Of a DNA stretch of 64,000 bases, positions 46,185-54,397 are shown piece after piece (position 1 is the first letter of the stretch; each line of letters starts with the position of its first letter). The notes below the pieces were generated by a model. That model was given only the letters and a program-made list of their open reading frames with translations, was not told the origin of the DNA and did not search any database. The stretch lies in NCBI RefSeq assembly GCF_016907755.1, contig NZ_JAFBCN010000001.1, positions 310,001-374,000 on the forward strand, read 5' to 3'. The position numbers and the translations under genes are program-made. The DNA comes from Cellulosimicrobium cellulans (GTDB lineage Bacteria > Actinomycetota > Actinomycetes > Actinomycetales > Cellulomonadaceae).

Positions 46185-47777
46185 TCACGATGTCACCCGT
46201 CCCGCGGGACCCGGGGAGCCCGGCGCGGCGTCGTCGGGCACCGTCTCGACGACGCCCACGGTCGACGCGTCGGCGTCGCCCCCGTCCCGGTCCCCCAGCG
46301 ACGCGATCGTCGCGACGACCAGCACGAGGAGCAGTCCCAGCAGGGCCACCAGGGGCCACGTGAGGCCGTTCGGCAGCCCCCCGAGGCGGCGCCCCGTGGT
46401 CGTCGACGTGCGTCGGCCGGAGGACGACCGCGACGGGGCCGCCTGCGACTGGCGTCGTGCCTCGGCCCGCGTGGCGGGTGCCGCCGACGGGGTGCTCGCG
46501 GCGGTGCCGGTGCCCGGCCGCGGGGCGCTCCGGGCCGGCTGCGGGCGGCGGGACGAGCGGGTGCCGCCGTGCATCTCGCGACGCGCCGGGTAGGCGCGTG
46601 GACCGACCGGTTCCTCGCCCGCCGCGGCCGCGGGGACGGGGCGTTCCCACGGCAGTGCGGGGCCGGGCGCGGGTGGCGTTCCGGAGGGCGCGGCGGTCGT
46701 CCGACCGTCGTGCTCCGCGACGCTCTCCGCGGGGTGCCCGGCGGCGGGGGCGACCGGTCGAGGTTCCGGGGCGACCCACGGCATCGCCGGGTCCACCGGG
46801 TGCGGGTCGCGCACGGCGGCCGGGATGACGAGCGGCGTGATGACGGGAGCGGGGTCGGGCTCGGGTGCCGGAGGGGCGTCGTCCGCCGTCGCGCGCGCGC
46901 GCCGGGCGCGCCGGGTGTTGGCGGTCGCGCCGGCGCGGGCGGACCAGGGGTCGGCCGCGAGGCGCGCCTGGATCTCCTCGAAGACCCGCGCGAGGGCGTC
47001 GGCCGGGTGCGGCCTCGCCAGCGGGTCCTTGGCGAGCATGACCATGACGAGCTCGGAGAGCTCCGGGTCGACCGACGACGGGAGCGGTGGCACGGGCTCG
47101 TTGACGTGCGCGACCGCGATGTCGACGGGGGTGGACCCGGTGAACGGCCGGTTCCCGAGGATCGACTCGTACGCGACGATGCCGAGCGCGTAGATGTCCG
47201 ACGCCCCGGTGGCGGCCTGCCCGACGGCCTGCTCCGGCGACAGGTACTGGGCGGTACCCATGACCATGCCGGTCGCGGTCATCGGGACCTGGTTGGCCGC
47301 GAGCGAGACGCCGAAGTCGGTGATCTTCACGGTCCCGGAGCGGTCGATGAGGATGTTGCCCGGCTTGACGTCGCGGTGCACGACGCCGGACAGGTGCGCC
47401 GCGTGGAGGGCGCGCGCCGTCTGGGCGAGGATCGGCAGGAGCCGCGCGGGCGGGAGGACGGGCTCGCGCTCCAGCAGGTCCGCCATGGGCTCGCCCACGA
47501 CGAGCTCCATGACGAGGTACCCGGAGCCGTTCGTCTCGCCGTAGTCGTACATCTGGGCGATGTTGGGGTGCGAGAGCGCGGCGCTGTTGCGGGCCTCGGT
47601 CCGCAGCCGGTTGAGGAAGTCCTCGTTGCCCGCGTACTCGGTCCGCAGGACCTTGACGGCCACCTCGCGCCCGAGCGCGTCGTCGGCCGCGACCCACACC
47701 TCGCCCATGCCGCCGACGGCGATGCGCCGCACCAGGCGGTAGCGGTTGCCGAGCGTCAGCCCCCTCACGGGCTTCAT
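46185..47777 (-). CDS. pknA: Ser/Thr protein kinase PknA
   Basis: Kinase that regulates cell shape and division. 530 residues: kinase domain from about 10 to 270 with AVGGMGEVW, HRDVKPGNIL, DFG and TATGMVMGTAQYLSPEQA; a 190-residue Pro/Ala-rich linker; one membrane helix near the C-terminus (LTWPLVALLGLLLVLVVATI); short acidic exterior tail without PASTA. ATG overlaps the pbpA stop (ATGA, 47774-47777). 110 bases separate it from pknB. Confidence 0.96.
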   Translation of the reverse strand: MKPVRGLTLGNRYRLVRRIAVGGMGEVWVAADDALGREVAVKVLRTEYAGNEDFLNRLRTEARNSAALSHPNIAQMYDYGETNGSGYLVMELVVGEPMADLLEREPVLPPARLLPILAQTARALHAAHLSGVVHRDVKPGNILIDRSGTVKITDFGVSLAANQVPMTATGMVMGTAQYLSPEQAVGQAATGASDIYALGIVAYESILGNRPFTGSTPVDIAVAHVNEPVPPLPSSVDPELSELVMVMLAKDPLARPHPADALARVFEEIQARLAADPWSARAGATANTRRARRARATADDAPPAPEPDPAPVITPLVIPAAVRDPHPVDPAMPWVAPEPRPVAPAAGHPAESVAEHDGRTTAAPSGTPPAPGPALPWERPVPAAAAGEEPVGPRAYPARREMHGGTRSSRRPQPARSAPRPGTGTAASTPSAAPATRAEARRQSQAAPSRSSSGRRTSTTTGRRLGGLPNGLTWPLVALLGLLLVLVVATIASLGDRDGGDADASTVGVVETVPDDAAPGSPGPAGRVTS

Positions 47778-49234
47778 CCGTTCAACACCGCCTCCATGAC
47801 CGCGCGCGCGATCGGTGCGGCGATCGCGCCGCCCGTCGCCTCGCTGCCCATCGAGCCGCCGTTCTCGACGATGACCGCGACCGCGACCTGGGGGTCGTCG
47901 GCGGGCGCGAAGCTCGTGAACCACGCGTGCGGTGCGGCCTCGCCGCCCGTCTCTGCGGTGCCGGTCTTGCCCGCCACCTGCACGCCCGGGATCTGCGCGG
48001 CCTTGCCGGAGCCGTTCTGCACGACGCCCAGCATCATCTGCGTGAGCTGCTCGGCGGTCGACGGCGACACCGACGTGCGCAGGCGGCGCGGCTCGGACTG
48101 ACGGACGACGTCGAGGTCGGGGTTGCGGATCGTCTCCACCGTGTACGGCGCCATCTGCACGCCGTCGTTCGCGATCGCGGCGGACACCATCGCCATCTGG
48201 AGCGGGGTGACGCGCACGTCGCCCTGCCCGATCGCGGCGTTGGCCGTGGCGCCCGGGTCCGCCTCCTCGTCGGTCGGGAAGTGGCTCGCGGTGACGTCCA
48301 TCGGGATCTCGAGCGACTGGTCGAAGCCGAAGTCCTCGGCCTGGTCGCGCAGCACGTCGTCGCCCAGCGTCACGCCCAGCTCGGCGAACGCCGTGTTGCA
48401 GGAGATGCGCAGGGCGTCCGCGAGCGTCATCTCGCCCGACGGGGAGCAGCGGGAGCCGCCGAAGTTCTTCATCGTCGCCGTGGACTGCGGGAACTGGAAG
48501 ACGTCCGGGGCCGGGATGACGCTCTCGGACGTGTACTGCCCGCTCTCGATCGCGGCGGCCGAGGTGACGATCTTGAACGTCGAGCCCGGCGGGTACGTGT
48601 TGCCGCGGATGGCCCGGTTCGACATCGGGTTGCCGTCGGCGTTGAGGAGCTCCTGGTAGCGGTCGCGCGCGGCGGCGGTGTCGTGCGTCGCGAGCTCGTT
48701 GGGGTCATAGCTCGGCTTCGACACGAGGGCGAGGACGCGCCCGGTCTTGGGCTCGATCGCGACGACCGCGCCGCGCTGGTCGCCCAGGGCGTCCCAGGCG
48801 GCCTGCTGCGCCGCCGGGTTGATCGTCAGCTCGACGGACGCGCCCTGGGGCTGCTTGCCGGTGAACAGGGCGCTCAGGCGGTCGAGCCACAGCGAGCTCG
48901 CCTCGCCGTTGAGGTAGTCGTTCTCCTTGTCCTCGATCTCCGTGCGCCCGTTGGTGAGCGAGAGGAAGCCGGAGACCGGGGCGTACAGCGGGCCGTTCGA
49001 GTACTGCCGCTGGAAGCCGAACGCGTCGTCCACCGGGGTCGACGACGCGATCGCGTCGCCCGCGACGACGATCGGGCCGCGGAACTTGTTGTACTCGCGG
49101 TAGATCGTGCGGGCGTTGCGCGAGTCGTTGTTGAGCGAGTCCGCCTGGACGAACTGGATGTACGTGGTCGACACCATGAGCGCGAGGAACATGACGAGGA
49201 CGACCGTCGCGACGCGACGCAGGGGGACGTTCAC
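47774..49234 (-). CDS. pbpA: Class B penicillin-binding protein PbpA
   Basis: D,D-transpeptidase that cross-links peptidoglycan; beta-lactam target. 486 residues: N-terminal membrane anchor (VATVVLVMFLALMVSTTYIQ), then dimerisation region with RGPIVVAGD, and transpeptidase motifs STFK (catalytic Ser), SCN and KTGT. Partner of the SEDS protein encoded just before it. GTG start overlaps the rodA stop (GTGA at 49231-49234). Confidence 0.96.
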   Translation of the reverse strand: MNVPLRRVATVVLVMFLALMVSTTYIQFVQADSLNNDSRNARTIYREYNKFRGPIVVAGDAIASSTPVDDAFGFQRQYSNGPLYAPVSGFLSLTNGRTEIEDKENDYLNGEASSLWLDRLSALFTGKQPQGASVELTINPAAQQAAWDALGDQRGAVVAIEPKTGRVLALVSKPSYDPNELATHDTAAARDRYQELLNADGNPMSNRAIRGNTYPPGSTFKIVTSAAAIESGQYTSESVIPAPDVFQFPQSTATMKNFGGSRCSPSGEMTLADALRISCNTAFAELGVTLGDDVLRDQAEDFGFDQSLEIPMDVTASHFPTDEEADPGATANAAIGQGDVRVTPLQMAMVSAAIANDGVQMAPYTVETIRNPDLDVVRQSEPRRLRTSVSPSTAEQLTQMMLGVVQNGSGKAAQIPGVQVAGKTGTAETGGEAAPHAWFTSFAPADDPQVAVAVIVENGGSMGSEATGGAIAAPIARAVMEAVLNG

Positions 49235-50886
49235 CGGGCTCCTCCCCAGGGGTCGGTCTCCGGGTGGGTGGTCTCGGTACCGGGGCGTCGCACGACCTCC
49301 GTGCGGAGCTCGTCGGGGTGGCCGGGGACCTCGCCGGTCTGCCCGACGGCGGGCTGGACGCCCGTCGTCGCGCGCGTCGGACCTGTGGCGGGTCCCGTCA
49401 CGGGGCCTACGGCGGGCGCGCCGACCGTGGTGGGCGCGTCGTCGGGCCGCGCGCCGACGGCGGGAGCCCCGCTGCCGACGACCTCGACCGGATCGGAGTC
49501 GGGGCGCGTGCGCGCCCCGCCAGGGGCGACCTGCCCGCGCACGGGCAGGGACGAGGGCCGCCGCGCGTCGTCGGAGATGCGCAGCAGCAGGCCCACGACC
49601 AGCCAGTTCGCGAGGAGCGACGACCCGCCCTGGGCGACGAACGGCATGGTGAGGCCCGTGAGCGGGATGATCCGCGTGATCCCGCCGACGACGACGAAGA
49701 GCTGCCACGCCATGACGAACGCGAGGCCGCCCGCGAGGAGCTTGCCGAACCCGTCGCGGACCCCGATCGCGGTGCGCAGGCCGCGCTCCACGAGGATGAG
49801 ATAGGCGAGCAGGATGCCGATGAGGCCGGTGAGCCCGAGCTCCTCGCCGAGCGAGGCGTAGATGAAGTCGGAGAACGCGTACGGGACCGTGCGCGGGTAG
49901 CCGGCACCCCAGCCGGTGCCGAACAGACCCCCGTTGCCGAGGGAGAACAGACCGCCCACGAGCTGGCCCGAGCCGCCGGGGCTGCGGCCGAAGATCTCGG
50001 CGTCGAACGGGTGGAGCCACACGTCGACGCGCGCCTGCACGTGGCCGAACGTCGACGCCGCGAGCACCGCGCCGACGGCGATGAGGATCAGACCGATGAC
50101 GACCCAGCTCACGCGCTCGGTCGCGATGTACAGCATCGCCACGAACAGGCCGAAGAAGAGGAGCGACGTGCCGAGGTCGCGCTCGAACACGAGGATCGCG
50201 AGCGAGACCAGCCAGACGATGATGATCGGCCCGAGGTCGCGCAGGCGCGGGAGCTGGAGCCCGAGCACCTTGGGCCCGGCGAGCGCGAGCGTGTCGCGGT
50301 TCGTCACGAGGTAGCCGGCGAAGAAGATCGCGAACGCGATCTTCGCGAACTCCGCGGGCTGGAGCGAGAAGCCGAAGACGTTGATCCAGATCTGCGCGCC
50401 GTTGATGCGCGTGCCCAGGCCCGGGACGAGCGGCAGCGCGACGAGCACGATGCCCGCGATCATCGCGGTGTAGGTGTAGCGGCGCAGGGTCCGGTGGTCG
50501 CGCAGGAACCAGATCACGGCGAACGCGCAGAGGATGCCGAGCGCGGTCCACTGGAGCTGGCGCGGCGCGAGGTCCTGGGTGCCGCCCGTGACCTGCGAGC
50601 CGAGGTCGAGGCGGAAGATCATCGCGAGGCCGATGCCGTTGAGCGCGACGGCGATCGGCAGGATCACCGGGTCCGCGTACGGCGCCTTGAAGCGCAGCAG
50701 CAGGTGCGCGGCGCCCGCGAGCACCACGGTGCCGATGCTGTACACGTAGAAGCGGCCCGGGAGCTCGCCCGTGAGCTGCAGGCCCACGAGCGCGTACGCC
50801 CCGATGCCCAGCGCGAGCGCGAGGACGAGCAGACCGAGCTCCGCGCCCCGGCCGGGGCGCACCTCGGTGGTCTCCACCGTGGCCAT
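49231..50886 (-). CDS. rodA: SEDS peptidoglycan polymerase (RodA/FtsW family)
   Basis: Polymerises glycan strands from lipid II for elongation together with PbpA. 551 residues, about ten to twelve membrane helices. Signature WINVFGFSLQPAEFAKIA and the catalytic-aspartate region VFERDLGTSLLFFG, then GYPRTVPYAFSDFIYASLGEELG. The C-terminal 120 residues are a disordered Pro/Thr/Gly-rich tail. Named rodA by operon position; FtsW identity cannot be excluded from sequence alone. Start overlaps the pstP stop by one base (TGATG). Confidence 0.94.
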   Translation of the reverse strand: MATVETTEVRPGRGAELGLLVLALALGIGAYALVGLQLTGELPGRFYVYSIGTVVLAGAAHLLLRFKAPYADPVILPIAVALNGIGLAMIFRLDLGSQVTGGTQDLAPRQLQWTALGILCAFAVIWFLRDHRTLRRYTYTAMIAGIVLVALPLVPGLGTRINGAQIWINVFGFSLQPAEFAKIAFAIFFAGYLVTNRDTLALAGPKVLGLQLPRLRDLGPIIIVWLVSLAILVFERDLGTSLLFFGLFVAMLYIATERVSWVVIGLILIAVGAVLAASTFGHVQARVDVWLHPFDAEIFGRSPGGSGQLVGGLFSLGNGGLFGTGWGAGYPRTVPYAFSDFIYASLGEELGLTGLIGILLAYLILVERGLRTAIGVRDGFGKLLAGGLAFVMAWQLFVVVGGITRIIPLTGLTMPFVAQGGSSLLANWLVVGLLLRISDDARRPSSLPVRGQVAPGGARTRPDSDPVEVVGSGAPAVGARPDDAPTTVGAPAVGPVTGPATGPTRATTGVQPAVGQTGEVPGHPDELRTEVVRRPGTETTHPETDPWGGAR

Positions 50887-52307
50887 CAGGCCCCCGAGCC
50901 GGCGCCGTCGGTGGGTGCCGGGGTCACGTCGGGTGCCCCGGCCTCCGGGGTCTCGGCGGCACCCTCGGTAGGCGCCTCCGTGGTGTCGTCGGTCGCGGGC
51001 GCGTCGGTGGACTCCTCCGCGGCCTCCTCGGTGGACTCAGTGACGAGGCGCTCCGCCCGCGCGCGGGCGTCCTCGAGCGACTCCGCGGGGATCGTGGTCT
51101 CCAGGCGGTCGACGACGTAGCCCGGCAGGTCCGCGACGCGCGTCCCCGTGAGCTCGATCGGCGTCGACAGCGTCACCGGGCCCGCGTTCTCCGGGATGCC
51201 GCGGAACACGGCGACCTGGCCGTCGGCGACACCGACGTAGTACTGCGTCTGCGTCCACCGGTAGCCCGCCCACCCGGCCACGCCCAGGCCCGCGACGACG
51301 AGGAGGATCGCGACGACGGTGATCCAGCGGCGCGGCGCGCGGCCGGGCCGCAGGTCGTCGCCGTCACCCGGGGTCTCCCCCGGTGCCTCGCCCTCCGCCG
51401 GGTCGGCCGCACCATCCGCGGCGGGCTCCTCGGTGGCGGCAGGGGCGTTCGCGCTGGCCATGAGCGCCGCCGCCCGCGCGGCAGGGCCGTCCGCGGCCGA
51501 CGTCGGGGCGTCGCGGTCGATCGCCGCGGACCCGACGATCTGCGCCCCGGTGCCGGGCGCCGCGCCGTCGGGCAGCGCGTCGACGTCGACGACGTCCGCC
51601 ACCACGACGGTCACGTTGTCCGTGCTGCCGGCGCGCAGCGCGAGCTGGAGAAGGTGGTCGGCGCACTCGTCGACGTCGGGGACGTCCGCGAGCGTCTGGC
51701 TGATGGTCTCGGGGCTGACGAAGCCCGACAGGCCGTCGGAGCAGAGGAGCCAGCGGTCGCCCGGCTTGGCCTCCCGCACCGACATGTCCGGCGTGAGGTC
51801 GATGTCGAAGTCGCCGAGCACGCGCATGACGACGTTGCGCTGCGGGTGGGTCTCCGCCTCGTCGGGCGAGATGCGCCCCGTGTCCACGAGGTGCTGCACG
51901 AACGTGTGGTCGGTCGTGACCTGGGTGAGCTCGCCGTCGCGCAGCAGGTACGCGCGCGAGTCGCCGAGGTGCGCCATCGCGAGCTTGTTGCCCGCGCGCA
52001 GGATCGCGGTGACGGTCGTGCCCATGCCGACCAGCTCGGGGTCGGTCACGCTGCGGTCCACGAGGTCCTGGCGCGCGTGGTCGATCGAGCGCTCGAGCTC
52101 GGCGAGCGCGTCGTCCGGGCCGTGCGACTCGCCGTCGAGCGGGGCGAGCGCCGCGATGGCGATCGACGACGCGACGTCGCCCCCGGCGTGGCCGCCCATG
52201 CCGTCGGCGACGACGAGCAGGTGCGGCCCGGCGTAGCCGGAGTCCTGGTTGTTCGAGCGCACGAGCCCGACGTCGGAGCGCGCGGCGTAGCGCAGGGCGA
52301 TGTTCAC
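50886..52307 (-). CDS. pstP: PP2C-family Ser/Thr phosphatase PstP
   Basis: Removes phosphates placed by PknA and PknB. 473 residues: PP2C domain (1-240) with metal-site motifs RSNNQDSGY, ADGMGGHAGGD, GDSRAYL, and LCSDGLSGFV..STDNVT; Ala/Pro-rich linker; one membrane helix (ITVVAILLVVAGLGVAGWAG); a 170-residue exterior part ending in a Thr/Glu/Pro-rich tail. GTG start; six bases after fhaB. Confidence 0.96.
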   Translation of the reverse strand: MNIALRYAARSDVGLVRSNNQDSGYAGPHLLVVADGMGGHAGGDVASSIAIAALAPLDGESHGPDDALAELERSIDHARQDLVDRSVTDPELVGMGTTVTAILRAGNKLAMAHLGDSRAYLLRDGELTQVTTDHTFVQHLVDTGRISPDEAETHPQRNVVMRVLGDFDIDLTPDMSVREAKPGDRWLLCSDGLSGFVSPETISQTLADVPDVDECADHLLQLALRAGSTDNVTVVVADVVDVDALPDGAAPGTGAQIVGSAAIDRDAPTSAADGPAARAAALMASANAPAATEEPAADGAADPAEGEAPGETPGDGDDLRPGRAPRRWITVVAILLVVAGLGVAGWAGYRWTQTQYYVGVADGQVAVFRGIPENAGPVTLSTPIELTGTRVADLPGYVVDRLETTIPAESLEDARARAERLVTESTEEAAEESTDAPATDDTTEAPTEGAAETPEAGAPDVTPAPTDGAGSGA

Positions 52308-52313
52308 TGCGGG

Positions 52314-52817
52314 CTACCTCTGCAGCTCGACGACGGACTGACCGATCCGCACCCGCGTGCCCGGACCCAGCGGCGTCACCTGGCTGATGCGCTGGTCCTC
52401 GACGTAGGTGCCGTTGGTGGAGCCGAGGTCCTCGACGAACCAGGACCCGTGCTGCGGGAAGATGCGCGCGTGGCGCGACGAGGAGTAGTCGTCGTCGAGC
52501 ACGAGCGTGCAGCTCGGCGCGCGGCCGATGAGGATCGACGACGTCGTGAGGGGGATCGTCGTGCCGGTCAGCGGGCCGGCGGTAACGACGAGCCGGGACG
52601 GCCCCGCGGGCGCGGCGGGGCGCGCGGGCTCCGGTGCCGCGGCAGGGGTGGGGCCCGACGTCGGGCGCGCGGCCTGCGCGGTGCCCTTGCGGCCCCGGCG
52701 CGGCGTGATCTTGGTGCCGTACAGGTCCCGACGCAGCACCCCGATCGCGGAGAGCACGAACACCCAGAGCAGCACCAGGTAGCCCAGCCGCAGCAGGGTG
52801 AACGTGAGATCGGTCAT
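52314..52817 (-). CDS. fhaB: FHA-domain protein FhaB (FipA)
   Basis: Phosphothreonine-binding adaptor of the kinase operon, linked in mycobacteria to the FtsZ-FtsQ division complex. 167 residues: N-terminal membrane helix (LGYLVLLWVFVLSAIGVL), linker, and a C-terminal FHA domain with GRAPSCTLVLDDDYSSSRHA and LGSTNGTYV. Ten-base gap from fhaA. Confidence 0.95.
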   Translation of the reverse strand: MTDLTFTLLRLGYLVLLWVFVLSAIGVLRRDLYGTKITPRRGRKGTAQAARPTSGPTPAAAPEPARPAAPAGPSRLVVTAGPLTGTTIPLTTSSILIGRAPSCTLVLDDDYSSSRHARIFPQHGSWFVEDLGSTNGTYVEDQRISQVTPLGPGTRVRIGQSVVELQR

Positions 52818-52827
52818 GCGGGCCGGA

Positions 52828-53535
52828 TCACCACTCCTCGTTGTCGGACGCGCCGGTCCAGAACATGATGCGGGTACGGCCGATCGTCAGGGAGTTGCCG
52901 TCCAGCAGCGTCGCGGCCGGCACCTGGTGGCCCTCGACGAACAGGCCGTTGGTCGAGCCGAGGTCCGTCGCGATGACGCCCTCCGGCGTCACGCGGATCT
53001 CGAGGTGGCGGCGCGAGACCCCCGGGTCGTCGACGACGATGTCGGCCTCCGAGCCGCGGCCGATGACCGTGACCGGGCCGGTGAGCAGGTAGCGCTGCCC
53101 GTCGATGTCGACGAGCGGGTGCCGCGTGCTCGGGGACGCGGACGTCGCGGGCGCCACGTTGCCCCGCACGCTGGCCGAACGGAGCTGGAAGCGGCCGACG
53201 TCGAGCGTGTCGTTCTGCTCGAAGCTCACGCTCACCGGGCCGACGAACGCGTAGTGCTGCGACGCCGCGTACTGCGTGACGTTCGACGCCAGCTCGTCGG
53301 CGAGCGTCTCCGCGCCCCACCCCTCGACCTGGCCGAAGTCGTCCACCGACAGCTCGATGGTGAACTCGTTGGGCACGACGGTGCGCTCGCGGTCCACGAC
53401 GGCGGCGCGGTCGTCGACCTCGCGCCGCAGCGCGCTCGCGAGCTCGACGGGCTTGACCTCGCTGCGCCCGACCTTGGCGAACGCGTTGTTCACCACGCGC
53501 TCCACGCCCTTCTCGAAGCGGTCCAGGACTCCCAT
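52828..53535 (-). CDS. fhaA: DUF3662 and FHA-domain protein FhaA
   Basis: Phosphothreonine-binding protein. 235 residues: N-terminal DUF3662 region (MGVLDRFEKGVERVVNNAFA...) and C-terminal FHA domain with GRGSEADIVVDDPGVSRRHL and LGSTNGLFV. In mycobacteria its FHA domain binds the phosphorylated pseudokinase of MviN to restrain peptidoglycan synthesis. The pseudokinase is a separate gene here (8061-9926). The central linker is shorter than in M. tuberculosis (527 residues). Strong GGAGGAGG before the ATG. Confidence 0.95.
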   Translation of the reverse strand: MGVLDRFEKGVERVVNNAFAKVGRSEVKPVELASALRREVDDRAAVVDRERTVVPNEFTIELSVDDFGQVEGWGAETLADELASNVTQYAASQHYAFVGPVSVSFEQNDTLDVGRFQLRSASVRGNVAPATSASPSTRHPLVDIDGQRYLLTGPVTVIGRGSEADIVVDDPGVSRRHLEIRVTPEGVIATDLGSTNGLFVEGHQVPAATLLDGNSLTIGRTRIMFWTGASDNEEW

Positions 53536-53860
53536 GCCACCTCCTCCCTCGTGCTCGCTCGTGCCGCGGTCCGTGCCGCGCGGTCGTCGTCTGCTCCTCC
53601 GGACGTGCTCCTGGTGCCCCCGTGCATACCCGCGTCCCGGGCAGACTACCTAGATCGTATCGATCACGTCTGCGACGGAGGCCCGATTCGTCGCACGATC
53701 TCCGGACGGATGTGGCGCGTTCGGGGCGGAGCGTGTGAACGTCGGGCGTGCAGCCGTCGGCACCTCGTCGGCGGTGCGCGACGACCGGCACGTGGCGGCC
53801 GTCACGTCCGGCCGAGCGGTTCCAGGCGCCGTCGTGCATCGTGCTAGTCTTCTGCGGCAC
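53536..53860. promoter_or_regulatory. Region between fhaA and tRNA-Leu
   Basis: 325 bases without a gene. It should hold the promoter of the leftward fhaA operon: TACGAT on the minus strand (53659 to 53654) is a possible -10, with no good -35. A -10-like TAGTCT (53845-53850) sits 11 bases before the tRNA on the plus strand. Confidence 0.4.
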
Positions 53861-53943
53861 GCGCGAGTGGCGGAATGGCAGACGCGCTGGCTTCAGGTGC
53901 CAGTGTCCGAAAGGGCGTGGGGGTTCAAGTCCCCCCTCGCGCA
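53861..53943 (+). tRNA. tRNA-Leu (CAG)
   Basis: Acceptor GCGCGAG pairs with CTCGCGC. Anticodon stem CTGGC/GCCAG encloses loop TTCAGGT with anticodon CAG at 53894-53896. A long variable arm follows, as expected for leucine. 83 bases; CCA is not encoded. Confidence 0.96.
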
Positions 53944-53983
53944 CGTGGCGAGGGTTTCGACTTCTGAGTCGGAAGACCTTCGG

Positions 53984-54019
53984 AAAGTCCCGGTCAGGTG
54001 ATCCTGACCGGGACTTTTT
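53984..54019 (+). terminator. Rho-independent terminator after tRNA-Leu
   Basis: 15-bp stem (AAAGTCCCGGTCAGG with its complement), loop TGAT, ending in TTTTT at 54015-54019. The most canonical terminator in the window. Confidence 0.9.
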
Positions 54020-54397
54020 GCGTCTCGGCGGCCATCGACCTCTCCGTGGCCGTCGATCTCCCTGCGACGGGAGCGCGGCGCCCGCCGCCGTCGCCGCGCG
54101 CTGCTCACGACGGTGCGGTGGTCAAGCGGGAGTCAAGAACACCCGGCTTGCGCAATGGGAAACCGGTATCCTACGATCGAGAAACCGGTTACCCAGATCT
54201 CCACCTCCTCCGAGGGTCTCGACGAGCCTGTCGAGGCGGGCCAGCCCGACGTCGTCGTCGGGGGCCGCGCAGGGCGCACGACCCGGCGCCCGCGCACCAG
54301 GACGAGGTCGCCGCGTCGACCGACGCGAGCGCGGACCTGGCCGCCGCGAGTCACCACGCACTGCCCCCAGTTCGATGACGAAAGGTGAGGCACCACG
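54020..54397. promoter_or_regulatory. Pectate lyase upstream region
   Basis: 378 bases without a credible gene. Contains one promoter with two operator-like palindromes (54148-54193), then a 200-base leader to the ATG with no other motif seen. Confidence 0.5.
54148..54193 (+). promoter_or_regulatory. Promoter and tandem operators of the pectate lyase gene
   Basis: -35 TTGCGC (54148-54153), 18-base spacer, -10 TACGAT (54172-54177). Two near-palindromes, GGAAACCGGTATCC (54158-54171) and AGAAACCGGTTACC (54180-54193), flank the -10, with centres 22 bp apart (two helical turns). The central CG resembles LacI-family operators; repression by such a regulator is inferred. Confidence 0.6.
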
